DNA from: Trichomonas vaginalis G3
Lineage: Eukaryota; Parabasalia; Trichomonadida; Trichomonadidae
Direction: 5' to 3'
Assembly: GCF_026262505.1 (NCBI RefSeq)
Contig: NC_067204.1
Span: forward strand, 12,170,522 to 12,234,521
DNA length: 64,000 bases
Numbering within the stretch: position 1 is the first letter of the stretch; every line of letters starts with the position of its first letter. Below the pieces are notes generated by a model. It had not been told where the DNA came from. It did not search any database and saw nothing but the letters and a program-made list of their open reading frames with translations. This document shows, in pieces, positions 1 to 9,363 of the stretch. The position numbers and the translations under genes were made by a program.

Positions 1-163
1 AGTGAAGTCGTTTATGTGTCAGATGGTTTTGTAAATATTTAAGGTTAAGTTGGTGTTGTCGTTTGTGTTGTAAAATATACGTTACCGGTTTCGTAAAGTG
101 TCAAACCGTTATCTTGGGTAAGGTGGAACGCAGTGCCACCGTACCGATGATAGGGATACTAAC
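1..163 (+). mobile_element. 3' terminal segment of a Helitron
   Basis: This is the 3' end of a rolling-circle transposon whose body lies left of the window. A stem-loop at 110-152 (arms pairing around GGTGG/CCACC, with outer TATC/GATA) is followed 11 nt later by GGATACTAAC and then foreign sequence. The same arrangement (GTGTCAAACGG-like lead-in, hairpin, GGATACTAACT) recurs at 42,600-42,709 after a full Helitron protein gene, which identifies it. Helitrons end in a hairpin about 10 nt before CTRR; here the end reads CTAA or CTAAC. The sequence to the right belongs to a MULE transposase gene, so the Helitron inserted into that gene. The exact last base is uncertain by one or two because both copies are followed by T. 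Confidence 0.72.
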
Positions 164-983
164 TGTAATTTTAAAAGTTCCATCGCAAAATAAATCTGTG
201 GCTTCTTTTGCAAATTGAATTGCCTTCTCAAAACCAAAAAACATCGTCTCACAATTTGCTTGAAAATCATGGCCAATGAAAAACTGCTCGCCATTTATTA
301 AACAAAAATTAGCAATTTCATCGTCTGTAATTTTTTTCTCCAACAGAAAATTTTCTGGACTTATTATAAACTTCCCTGACCAATGAATCTTTAATTAATG
401 GGTTTTCATCAGTACCAACAGCAAGTTCTGTCATAAATTTTTTAATCTACTGAAAAGTGCCGTTGTCTTCAGAAAATTTTGCCATTGCCTTATTGTATAT
501 TTCTGTCAGAGTCATTGATTTATGAAGATCATTTTTTTCATTTTGTAACTTTTTAAATTGTCTGCATTCGGGTATATGTTCCTTTTGTAAATCTTCGGAA
601 ACTGAACTGTTCTCAATTTTAACTAAATAACGTGCTTGACAAGAATGATCGATGCAACGGTAGTAACGTTCAAGATTATTTGAATTAATAATATTTGTAT
701 GATCATGCGAATAAAGCATATCTTTGCGAACAATTGTATCAGGATATTTTCCAGTAACTGCGGGAATATTTTTAACTGCAATATAACTAAAGTATCTTCT
801 GACAGCTTTAGATTCATTTTCGTGGTATTTAATATTAAAATATTGAAGAACTTGTTTGATTATATTCGTTTTTTCATCTCTCGATGTTGATTTTTGGTAT
901 TTATCAGATTGTTCCCTGATAAATATTTTATTTTCGTCTGTAAAGTTTGCTCTTTTTTGATTAAATATAGATGATTTTCCCAT
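164..983 (-). mobile_element. Decayed MULE (Mutator-like) transposase gene
   Basis: The minus-strand coding starts at an ATG at 983. The first 178 codons contain a FLYWCH-like zinc-binding segment (LERYYRCIDHSCQARYL, then KEHIPEC). After a gap with a stop and a frame change, a second piece (343 down to about 164) carries ATDLFCDGTFK, the region of the first catalytic Asp in MULE transposases. The rest of the transposase is missing because the Helitron end at 1-163 interrupts it. In the family the N-terminal zinc domain binds DNA and the DDE core cuts it. Here the gene cannot encode a full enzyme. The family call rests on motif recognition and is fairly but not fully certain. Confidence 0.6.
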
Positions 984-1036
984 TAAAAAATGAAATGATG
1001 CAAAATTTACGAAAACCGTTCGAAAATTGAATTAAA

Positions 1037-1268
1037 AATGAAAAGTAATACTTAAATGAGGAATTCTTTGAGATATTGGTCTTAGATTGAATGTAGCGTC
1101 ATTCTTATATAGAATATATATTCATATCATCGGAAATATGATAAAAAGCATATAATAAATGTCAAAAAAGTGAACAAATAAGCAAAGATATTTTTTAAAA
1201 AACAATGAAAAGTAATACTTAAATGAGGAATTCTTTGAGATATTGGTCTTAGATTGAATGTAGCGTCA
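1037..1268. repeat. 65-bp direct repeat pair between divergent genes
   Basis: A 65-bp segment at 1037-1101 is repeated in the same orientation at 1204-1268, apparently without a mismatch (it begins AATGAAAAGTAATACTTAAA and ends TGTAGCGTCA). The 102 bp between them are not repeated. One copy is just upstream of the MULE fragment, the other 50 bp upstream of the 1318 gene, so the duplication may have given both a similar 5' flank. It is far too long for an ordinary target-site duplication. Confidence 0.85.
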
Positions 1269-1317
1269 CAAATTTCACAAATATAATTTACTATACAATT
1301 TTATTCATTTTTTTAAA

Positions 1318-2424
1318 ATGGCTGACGACAGTCTGTATCAACTAACTCAACTAGTCAAGCATAATGATTATTCTTCGGATTCATTAAATCAACTTTATCA
1401 ATGCATAAGTACAATGACAGAAAGATCAATTGGATGCTTGAATTGGGATAAATTTTTCAAAAAAATCACAGTGACTGATGAAGTTCTTTTACATTTTTTA
1501 GCATCCGTTTTAAACATTGAAAAGATATCAGAATGTTTCAAGGATTCTATTTTTTATCACAATATTAATCTTGAAAAATTCAGTAATTTAACTGAAACAG
1601 AACAACAAACAATTTTAAATTCCTACAAAGCGGATAAATTTACATATTACATAATGTGCTCACAAATTGTAAAATCAAACTGGAACAATTTATCCCAAAC
1701 TTTAGTTAATATTGCAAATCAATATTTGCCATTTTTAGATGAAGAAAAGCAAATATATATATTTACTGAAATAACTGGCAATTATCAAAATTTTGAAATT
1801 TCAGTTGCAAACTTGTTACTTTTTTATGAAAACAATGAAGAAAAATTAAGCAACTGTTTTAATTTAACATTGTTCCAGCAAATTTATTCCAAAAATGGAA
1901 TCGAGCAAATGATATTTTTTGCTGCAAATACAATTTGTTGCAATAACACTTCTATCAATTTTTACAATCTCCTTGAAATTGAAGAAATGAATCCATTTGA
2001 TTTTTTTTATTTCTCAATTCAATATAAAGAGATATTAAATTGCGATGATTTTCCAAAAGTTACAGAAGTAATCACAGGTTTAATCTCAGCTTCAAATATT
2101 AATGCTATTATGCGAATTTGCCAAAAAATTTTGGATAAAATTACATTTTATAAATGTAATTATTGCCATATTACCTCAATATGGAATTTTATCACAAATG
2201 CAGCAATAATTCTTCCTGATGAAGATTTATTAATCAAATTATTAAAATTCATAGAAAAAACAGAAAAAGCAACAGATGAATTATTCGAACCGGAGAATGA
2301 TTTGGGTTTCTATGAATATTTAAATTCGATTTTCTCAGATATTACATCTGCGAGAAATAAGCAATTTCTCTTGGAATTTCTAAATACCCATGAAGATGAC
2401 TTCACTTATGATCAAACATTGTGA
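1318..2424 (+). CDS. Unknown 368-aa protein
   Basis: This is an uninterrupted reading frame from the ATG at 1318 to TGA. I do not recognise a family. The product is rich in Leu, Ile, Asn and Phe, appears mostly alpha-helical, and has no clear signal peptide, membrane segment or catalytic motif. Its composition (many LL/FF pairs between polar helices) resembles helical-repeat (ARM/HEAT-like) proteins, but no repeat period is evident. The upstream 50 bp are AT-rich and follow the second copy of the 65-bp repeat. The 3' flank is AT-rich. It is probably a real host gene because long open frames are rare in the AT-rich intergenic DNA here. Confidence 0.7.
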   Translation: MADDSLYQLTQLVKHNDYSSDSLNQLYQCISTMTERSIGCLNWDKFFKKITVTDEVLLHFLASVLNIEKISECFKDSIFYHNINLEKFSNLTETEQQTILNSYKADKFTYYIMCSQIVKSNWNNLSQTLVNIANQYLPFLDEEKQIYIFTEITGNYQNFEISVANLLLFYENNEEKLSNCFNLTLFQQIYSKNGIEQMIFFAANTICCNNTSINFYNLLEIEEMNPFDFFYFSIQYKEILNCDDFPKVTEVITGLISASNINAIMRICQKILDKITFYKCNYCHITSIWNFITNAAIILPDEDLLIKLLKFIEKTEKATDELFEPENDLGFYEYLNSIFSDITSARNKQFLLEFLNTHEDDFTYDQTL

Positions 2425-3430
2425 GGTCATTTTTGATCAACAAATTAATTGAAATTCCGATCAAAAAAAATTCACAAATTGGATCAAAAAAATCGAATCT
2501 CAAGTTAAAAATAAAAAATTTCTACATTTTTATCAAATTTAGATTTTTTTTTCAAATCATGCGAATTGATTGAATAATTGCATATTTTATCCCATGCATC
2601 TAGAAGTATGTGTAATATTTTTGCTTTCATCAAGAAATTGTCGAATTTGATCTTAATTTTTTTTGAAAAATATACTTTTAGAAAAAGAAATAGTGATTGA
2701 ATAGCTGCCCATGCTGTAAAAGGGTTATTTTTACAAGTAAAAAATTGTTATTTTTCGAGCAAGTCGAGGCTTTTTTACCATCTTATTTTTGAAAAATTTA
2801 CGAAAAATTATATCTGAAAAAACGCTTCATTTTGATATCTTACAATGATAAAATACCAATGTTGCTGGGATATAATAGCTACACCTGGACATCTGCTACA
2901 TTAATGCGTATGACAGGTAAAGTTGATTTCAAAAGTATAGCCTGGAAAGATTACAATAAATCAACGATAATTCAAAAAAATTTCTTATAAGTTAACATAA
3001 TAAAAATTTAATTTTTATATTGCTTGTATTATACTTAAGTATATAATATATTTAAATCTTAGAATGAAAATTCGGGACGCCCTAACTATTCAATTTTCCC
3101 TTAGGACGCCCATAAACCTCTCAAAAATGTGATGTAAATATCACAATTTTGAGAAATTTACACTAGGACGCCTTAGGACGCCAACCCCTTTTTTACCTAA
3201 TTTATGTAATACATGATTTGGATAAATTTTACAAAAATAGAACCTATATTATATTCTTTTCAAAGATTCTTGCAAATCATCAAAAATAATTGTATTTTAA
3301 AAAACGATCAAATTATCCTTTCATTATTTTAAACTTAAATTAGTTTTTATGATTGACTAAAGCAATCATATTTATTCATCATTAAATAAACAAAAAATAA
3401 TATTTGAGAGTTATTTCAAAAAAAAAAAAA
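2425..3430. other. Gene-free AT-rich stretch with GGACGCC repeats
   Basis: No coding sequence is supported. Around 3072-3192 the octamer AGGACGCC or GGACGCC occurs several times on both sides of a hairpin (CTCAAAAATGTGAT pairing with ATCACAATTTTGAG). This looks like the remains of a small inverted-repeat element. The remainder is AT-rich without visible structure. Confidence 0.55.
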
Positions 3431-3502
3431 CACAGAGATTGGGACAAAGTTGCAATTCGGCACTTTTTGTAAAAAAATGGGGTCATACTCATAATGAATA
3501 GA

Positions 3503-3779
3503 GACTTATAGCCAAGTCTTGATATCATGCAGGGAGAATATACATAGATAAGCAATTATATTTTATAGTAGTAGTATTCAGAAATTCTTACAATTTACAA
3601 TACAATTTTCAAAAATGGATAAAGACTTATAGCCAAGTCTTGATATCATGCAGGGAGAATATACATAGATAAGCAATTATATTTTATAGTAGTAGTATTC
3701 AGAAATTCTTACAATTTACAATACAATTTTCAAAAATGGATAAAGACCAATAGCCAAGTCTTGATATCATGCAGGGAGA
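3503..3779. repeat. 121-bp tandem repeat, about 2.3 copies
   Basis: The motif GACTTATAGCCAAGTCTTGA starts at 3503 and 3624, and again (as GACCAATAG...) at 3745, giving a unit of 121 bp. Each unit contains a small stem-loop (AGACTTATAGCCAAGTCT). The copies are almost identical, which suggests recent duplication. The array lies inside the outer inverted-repeat element. Confidence 0.85.
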
Positions 3780-3899
3780 CTCTCTACAAATACAAAAATT
3801 GATTATCATAAGGAAATACAAATTTATCAATTTTCATGTGAAAATTACATAAATTTGTTCTCCAATAAATAGCAATAATACTTTGAAGAGTGGAGTGCG

Positions 3900-4657
3900 G
3901 GACAAATTTGCCAGGTGTCACTTTTTCAATAACCTTAAATTACGCTTTTCTAATTTTTTAAAAATAACCTTAAATTATATTTGAAGAAATTATGTCTATG
4001 ATATATGTTTTATGCTAGAATCTTGGAGTTTTCATGCACTACACAAGAGCTCCAAGGTTCCAAGAGTGAATGCTCAATAGCAATTATAGAGATGTACCTT
4101 TTCAAAATGACTTTTACTGATTAAATTTAATCAATAGAAGACATTTTGAAAAGGTACCTCTACAATTAGATATACAAGAGATTCAAAGCTTCATTTCAGA
4201 TAGATTTGAAACTTTGAAACTCTTGGTAGATTTTGAGTGAATGCTGACAATCATCTTTGAGAAGGTTTTCTTAAAGAAAACCTTCTCAAAGAGGTTTCTC
4301 AGGAGCCCTGAGGCTCCCTTTCGTAATGATTGGGAGCCTTGGGGCTCCTGAGACGAAGAATGGCTTCGCCGAATCTTTGATCAGCAGAGGCCAAATGAAA
4401 AGGCCTCTGCTGATGGATTCTCAGGAGCCCTGAGGCTCCCTTTCGTAATGATTGGGAGCCTTGGGGCTCCTGAGACGAAGAATGGCTTCGCCGAATCTTT
4501 GATCAGCAGAGGCCAAATGAAAAGGCCTCTGCTGATGGATTCTCAGGAGCCCTGAGGCTCCCTTTCGTAATGATTGGGAGCCTTGGGGCTCCTGCAGCAG
4601 AGTATCGCTCCGCTCCATTAAATTTTTTAAAAAAAGTGCCGTGTGGCAAATTTGTCC
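3900..4657. mobile_element. Hairpin-rich inverted-repeat element, inner copy
   Basis: The ends GGACAAATTTGCC (3900) and GGCAAATTTGTCC (ending 4657) form inverted repeats that extend to about 28 bp with mismatches (CACTTTTT/AAAAAGTG). The interior is almost wholly foldable: a palindrome of about 75 bp at 4084-4163 (GGTACCTTTTCAAAATG arms), another at 4256-4292 (TTTGAGAAGGTTTTCTT arms), and a 122-bp tandem array. No protein is encoded. This is the structure of a foldback-like or MITE-like non-autonomous DNA transposon. Confidence 0.55.
4299..4605. repeat. 122-bp GC-rich tandem repeat with nested hairpins
   Basis: AGGAGCCCTGAGGCTCCC begins at 4301, 4423 and 4545, a 122-bp period with about 2.5 nearly identical copies. 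Each unit holds two strong stem-loops: GGGAGCC/GGCTCCC arms with AGGAGCCC/GGGGCTCCT, and ATCAGCAGAGGCC pairing with GGCCTCTGCTGAT. Its GC content is well above that of the surroundings. A 65-codon open frame on the minus strand here is only a by-product of the repeat. Confidence 0.85.
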
Positions 4658-4924
4658 TGTTCCCCATCTTTATTATTTTTTTTTATTCCTTTGAAAAGTG
4701 ACACTGGATAGTTTGTCCCTTTCTCGTTTGACAGACACCAATGAAAAAAATAAAATGATATTTATTTTAAATATATAAGATCCTTATATAAAATATAAAT
4801 ATTTTATCGTTTTATTTTCTTGTTTTAGAAATGTTTTTTATTGAAAAATCAATAAAACTAACTCCAAAATAAAATTTTTGATTTAAAGACACTATGATGA
4901 CACCAGGCAAATCTTCCAAGACAC

Positions 4925-5839
4925 CTATCGTCGGGAATCTAACAACCCTAATAATTTCGAATAATATGAAGTTCCATGAACATTTGTGGGGTAAACATAT
5001 TGATTAAAATTATCTAAGTTGAAATCATTAGTGGATTGAAAGCCTGGGGAATCTTCAATATCATCTTTGTCATCAATTAAATTAACTTGATTTTCATCTA
5101 AATGATTAATTGGAACGAGAGCGGAAAGAAGACGATAGCTTGATACTACATTGAAATTACCAATTTTCTTTGTGGTATATTCAGCATATTCTGGAGTTTT
5201 AATATAAATTGTATCTGTTTTGAATCTTTGCTTAAGTTTTTGATTATATGCTATTGAAAAGTGCTGTCCAAGAGGCACAGCTGATATCTTTGGATCAACA
5301 GGATCAAGATATTGATGAATTAATTCCCTTGAAGGATGTGTTGAGAAAAATCTATTAATTGAATTCCAAATCGACTGAGATGTTAATTGTTTAGGATGAT
5401 GATCAACTGGTTCGTGCGATTTTTTAATCCTTTTTGTGGGCTTTATAGAAGGGGCAGGTTGAATATTAGGCTGGATACTAATGGAGGTTGATCTTGACAG
5501 CGCACGACGAGTTATAGGAATTTGGCGAACAAATGAAACAGGAGTTACTGGTCTAGAAAATGACTCTTCAAACTTTTGATACTTATTTTAAAGTTCGCGT
5601 TTAATATTTTGGAAGAATGTTATATTATTATTGATGGCTTCTGAAATAGATATATTTGGCGAATTATTCTGAACAAGTACCTTGTCAAGGAAAATTTTCA
5701 TTGAATTGAAATTCCAATTATCATCGAGATCTAGGATTTGTTCGTCCTCATCATTGGTAATTGTAAGGCAAATAGATGATTTCCGACCTAATGGCCGCTT
5801 GGATGAAGCCCGAGATATTAATCCACTTGAACTTTCCAT
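4925..5839 (-). pseudogene. Unknown host gene with one in-frame stop codon
   Basis: One minus-strand frame runs from the ATG at 5839 to the TAA at 4925, interrupted by a single TAA at 5588-5590. The frame before it (83 codons) and after it (221 codons) is the same and has no other stop. The N-terminal part is Ser/Arg-rich (SSSGLISRASSKRPLGRKSS) and then acidic. The middle is Pro/Lys-rich and basic (RITRR- and PTKRIKK-like stretches). The C-terminal part is a compact region starting about residue 160. I do not recognise a family. It may be a gene lost by one base change (CAA to TAA is the simplest), an 83-aa protein followed by relic sequence, or a consensus error. Confidence 0.5.
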
Positions 5840-6329
5840 TCGACCCTAGTTTACAATTTCCGTTTATTAATTCGAATAAAATTTTAGAAAACATCTAAAA
5901 CCATTCAATAATGAAATTTAATAAAAATCGAATCATTCCAAAATTGAATAGTTTATTTTTTGATAAAATTATTTTGAAACTATCCGATCTTTACTGAAAT
6001 TATGACACAGCTTGTGGAAAGCATAATGTAGCATTTTCGCAATATAGGTAACAAAATGATATGCATATATTCATTAGACCATACACTATTTTAATTCATT
6101 CTTCTTTAAATCCAAAATTAATTTTCGAATATTCTATTTTGAACAAAATACATATTCCATTTCATTATATATTATCAATATTTCTCTGCCTCTCACGAAA
6201 TCTAGCAAATTCATTTCAGAATAAGGTTGTTTATATATTATTTATTAAGCATTCATATAAAAACTTAACCAAGTAACATTATACCTGAAACAAATAGTTG
6301 CTGTATATATTTTAATCTATATTTATTCT
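5840..6329. other. Intergenic region, no gene seen
   Basis: This is AT-rich DNA between two minus-strand genes. A 71-codon plus-strand frame at 6061 has a composition dominated by Ile, Leu, Phe and His and no recognisable feature, so I do not call it. Confidence 0.5.
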
Positions 6330-6890
6330 TTATTTCAAATACATATTAATTTTAACAAATCCTAAACTTTCTAGTTCTTCAGCATCTTGTACGAGTAAAG
6401 ATAGTATTTCATTAACTTTGAGATTGACCCACTTGCTTCCAATAGCAATTGGATCTCCGCCAGTATCTTTGATAACTACGCATTCTGCTGTAAGGCCTCT
6501 TGGAGGTCGTAACGGTGATGTTGGATCAAATCCATATGCCTTTTTATACAAAGAAATAGTTTTGATATAATCTGATAAGAATTCTGATTCGGATGGAGAG
6601 AAGTTTCTTTTAATTTCTTGCTTTAAAGGTCCTTTTGATTTAGATTTCAACTCGATAATTTTTGCGAAACGCGCTTTTGTATAAACGTTTATTCCTTCTT
6701 GAAGTCTAATTGCACATCTTCCTAAAAACTGTTGTGTAGTTTCTGACGATTCTGCCTTTTTCTGGGTTTCTAATCCTTCCATTATATTTTTCGTTTCTCT
6801 AATACCTTCGATGTCATAAGGAGGAATTCCTTCTTTTTCATTTTCGAGGCCCTCTAGAGCCTTAACAATTCTGTTAGTTGTTTCAGTCAT
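6330..6890 (-). CDS. PSF1: GINS complex subunit Psf1
   Basis: This 186-aa product resembles Psf1, one of four subunits of the GINS complex, which joins Cdc45 and MCM to form the replicative helicase in the nucleus. The length (family about 200 aa) and order fit: an N-terminal helical part with PPYDIEGIRETKNIMEGL, the central GRCAIRLQEGINVYTKARF (counterpart of the '[20 protein letters not shown]' region), the ESEFLSDYIKTISLYKKAYG helix, and a C-terminal B-domain beginning PPRGLTAECVVIKDTG. The ATG at 6890 is the only good start. About 50 bp upstream on the coding strand is AAAAGTGAC, a motif seen near other genes here. Similarity is moderate, as expected for this fast-evolving family. Confidence 0.78.
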   Translation of the reverse strand: MTETTNRIVKALEGLENEKEGIPPYDIEGIRETKNIMEGLETQKKAESSETTQQFLGRCAIRLQEGINVYTKARFAKIIELKSKSKGPLKQEIKRNFSPSESEFLSDYIKTISLYKKAYGFDPTSPLRPPRGLTAECVVIKDTGGDPIAIGSKWVNLKVNEILSLLVQDAEELESLGFVKINMYLK

Positions 6891-7348
6891 AATAATGTAT
6901 TCAGTATGTAAAAAGAATGATAATCAGAATAAGAGTCACTTTTGCCCACCAGAACTCCAACTTTGGATGCTTGAATTCGATTTCACAGATTAAAGCTTAA
7001 GTTCTATGTGAATCATTTAATATTAGTGAATGGTCTCATCGCATATCAATCAAAGCAAATTCAGTTGAAATTGTAAAATTCATGGTCGAAAACGCTGCTT
7101 AACATAAGAATTGAATTTTATATACATTTTCAAGATTGTATGCAGAATTTGAAATCTCAAATTCTTTTTCAATGAATACAATCGAGAGATTTTACCAAGA
7201 GTTAGAATCTTTATTATGGCTCGGTGACTTTATGCATTTTTGAGACTCGGACAGGTGTATAGAAAGCAAAAATACAGAATAAACAAATCTAAAATCTTTG
7301 CTGACAATTTACGTGACAAGAATTTTATTGATTTGTCTTTTCAGTAAA
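6891..7348. promoter_or_regulatory. Divergent intergenic region between PSF1 and DDX55
   Basis: The two genes point away from each other, so this 458-bp stretch must hold both promoters. AAAAGTGAC lies about 50 bp before the PSF1 start (minus strand), and TGACA occurs at 7302 and 7314, before the DDX55 ATG. No coding sequence or repeat is evident. Confidence 0.35.
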
Positions 7349-8989
7349 ATGATAACTTCAGGCGCTTGGAGCGATCTCAATAAGAATTCTGAAGTTTTAT
7401 CAGAAGAAACTATTAACGTATTAACAAAGATAGGTTTTCCGTCAATGACACCTGTTCAAAAGAGTGTTACACCATATTTATTAGGACATAAAGATGTTGC
7501 CGTTGAAGCTGTCACTGGTTCTGGCAAAACACTTGCATATCTTGTACCATCAATGGAATATATCAAGAAATCTACAGATGGATTGGCTGTTCTTGTTCTT
7601 GTTCCAACTCGTGAATTAGCTCAGCAAGTTTATGAAGTTGCACAATCAATTTCAGCAGAGTTCCCAGCAATGGTTCCTCAATACGTTATCGGTGGCTCTC
7701 AAGTTACAGCAGATATCGAAACATTTAACAATGTTAAACCAACAATCTTAATTGGCACACCAGGCAAACTCCATGAGTTAATGACCGAGCTTCCTGATGA
7801 TACATTCCGTAAATTATCTCTGTTTATTGTTGATGAAGCAGATCAAATTCTTCGAAACGGTCTAGGAGGCACTCTTACAGCTATTTTCCAAAAGCTTCCA
7901 ACACAGAGACGTACAGGCTTATTCTCAGCGACAATGAACGATGCTTTATCCGAAATTATCAAAACTGGCATGAGAAATCCAATGTACATTCACATCAAAT
8001 CGAGTGAATCTCAAGCACCATCCGAGCTTACGAATTTTTATGCTATTGTTGATCCTAAATACAAATTCTGCCAATTAATACAATTTATTCGCCAACGCGT
8101 CATCAATAGCAAATGCATTGTCTTTGTTCTCAACAGACAAGAAGTTGATTTCATGACCGATACCATTAAAATCGCACTCGGCGACAGTTGTCCCCAAATT
8201 ATCCCATTCCATGGCAAAATGGCCCAATCCATTCGTATGGAGAACCTCGAATCATTCAGGAAGCTTGAGAAAGGCATTCTTCTTTCCACAGATGTTGCTG
8301 CAAGAGGCATCGATATTCCAGACATCGAATGGATCATCCAATACGATGCTCCTCAAAAAGAATCAATGTTCATCCACAGAATCGGAAGAACAGCACGTAT
8401 TGGACGTAGCGGAAGTGCTATTGTCTTCTTAAGAGAGCACGAGGATGGATACATCGATTTCCTCGAGCGTCAACAGAGTGTCAGTTTGTTAGAAATGGCA
8501 GTTGAAGTTCCAGACGACAGCGAAGAAATTTTGCAAAAAATCCGCAAAAGTGTCTCATCATCAGAAGAATTCTACCTCAAATCCATGAAATGCGTTGTTG
8601 CTTATGTCAGATCCTATTCAGAACACGAGCTCAACCTTCTCTTCAGACTCAGAGAACTCGATTTCATCGCTTTGGCAGAGAGTTTCGGATTAGTTCGAAT
8701 TCCAGGAATGTTGGAGATCAAGCAACGCAACGAGAAGAAACCAGGATATCTTGACTTGGTCGACGAATGGAATAAGAAACACGAAGACGAATGGAAACCA
8801 TTTGCAGAAAAGAATTACTCAATCCAGGATTATGGAGGTGTTCCAGAGAAGAAGAACGCAAACAAGAATTCTAAGAATGATAAAGATAAAAAACAAGGAA
8901 ACAAGAATGATAAAAATAACAACAAGAAAGCTCCTCCAAAACACTTTGAAAAACCAAAATCAAGAGGTTTCTTCAAAGCCAAACACTAA
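7349..8989 (+). CDS. DDX55: DEAD-box RNA helicase, DDX55/Spb4 family
   Basis: This 546-aa DEAD-box ATPase probably acts in the nucleolus in 60S ribosomal subunit maturation. Motifs in order are: Q motif (GFPSMTPVQ), I AVTGSGKT, Ia PTRELAQQ, GG, Ib TPGKL, II VDEAD, III SAT, IV region CIVFV, V STDVAARGID, VI HRIGRTAR. The distinctive C-terminal domain SMKCVVAYVRSYSEHELNLLF...LDFIALAESFGLVRIP matches the Spb4/DDX55 signature, separating it from other DEAD-box proteins. The tail is Lys/Asn-rich with DKDKKQGNKNDKN, typical of nucleolar proteins. I chose the ATG at 7349 because the codons before it have only a TTG and a hydrophobic stretch atypical for the family. Confidence 0.92.
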   Translation: MITSGAWSDLNKNSEVLSEETINVLTKIGFPSMTPVQKSVTPYLLGHKDVAVEAVTGSGKTLAYLVPSMEYIKKSTDGLAVLVLVPTRELAQQVYEVAQSISAEFPAMVPQYVIGGSQVTADIETFNNVKPTILIGTPGKLHELMTELPDDTFRKLSLFIVDEADQILRNGLGGTLTAIFQKLPTQRRTGLFSATMNDALSEIIKTGMRNPMYIHIKSSESQAPSELTNFYAIVDPKYKFCQLIQFIRQRVINSKCIVFVLNRQEVDFMTDTIKIALGDSCPQIIPFHGKMAQSIRMENLESFRKLEKGILLSTDVAARGIDIPDIEWIIQYDAPQKESMFIHRIGRTARIGRSGSAIVFLREHEDGYIDFLERQQSVSLLEMAVEVPDDSEEILQKIRKSVSSSEEFYLKSMKCVVAYVRSYSEHELNLLFRLRELDFIALAESFGLVRIPGMLEIKQRNEKKPGYLDLVDEWNKKHEDEWKPFAEKNYSIQDYGGVPEKKNANKNSKNDKDKKQGNKNDKNNNKKAPPKHFEKPKSRGFFKAKH

Positions 8990-9363
8990 TTACATATTTT
9001 TTTAATAGAGTTATTTATAAAATGTATCTTTTTAAAATTAAAATTTCCAATTTTGATAATTGATTATTGATATGAACTGGACAATTCATATTAAAAAACA
9101 TATTTTCATGGTTTAAGTCTCAGGACGTACATTAGCCCAGAAAATAGAATGGAAGATGATGTTTGTGATAGAGGTTCGCTCAATATTGAGGACGAAAAAC
9201 GATAGGGAGATTTAAAGGGAAATGGTCCAGAATCGTAATCTTCGCGTGCAAGCCATTCAATTCACTCAAATTTTTAGAGACAGACGCGAAGCATATATGA
9301 TTTCATGCTTATAAATAAAACCAAAAAACCGAGTTAATAGTTCAAAATATTAATAAATTTTTA
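8990..9363. other. Intergenic; possible structured RNA around 9,120-9,300
   Basis: This lies between two convergent genes. The part from 9,120 to 9,300 is less AT-rich than other spacers and includes GAAGATGATGTTTGTGATAG, which contains a C-box-like ATGATG, so a small nucleolar RNA is conceivable. I find no convincing D box or paired ends. I call nothing firm here. Confidence 0.2.

Larger units (their letters stand above)
3441..4719. mobile_element. Non-autonomous inverted-repeat element, outer copy
   Basis: The left end GGGACAAAGTTGCAATTCGG, followed by CACTTTTTG, is matched in reverse by GAAAAGTGACACTGGATAG, followed by TTTGTCCC, at about 4693-4719. This gives imperfect terminal inverted repeats of roughly 28 bp around 1.28 kb without a transposase. 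A second, related pair of ends lies inside (3900 and 4657), so one member of the family seems to have inserted into another. I could not identify a convincing target-site duplication, so the superfamily is open. Confidence 0.5.

Noticed and set aside
6061-6276. 71-codon plus-strand frame
   Set aside because: Composition is that of AT-rich noncoding DNA (Ile, Leu, Phe, His), with no homologous feature.
7298-7348. Upstream extension of the DDX55 gene from a TTG
   Set aside because: It adds a hydrophobic stretch not seen in the family; the ATG at 7,349 suits it better.
9120-9300. Small nucleolar or spliceosomal RNA
   Set aside because: Only a C-box-like ATGATG is seen; no D box, paired ends or known snRNA core.
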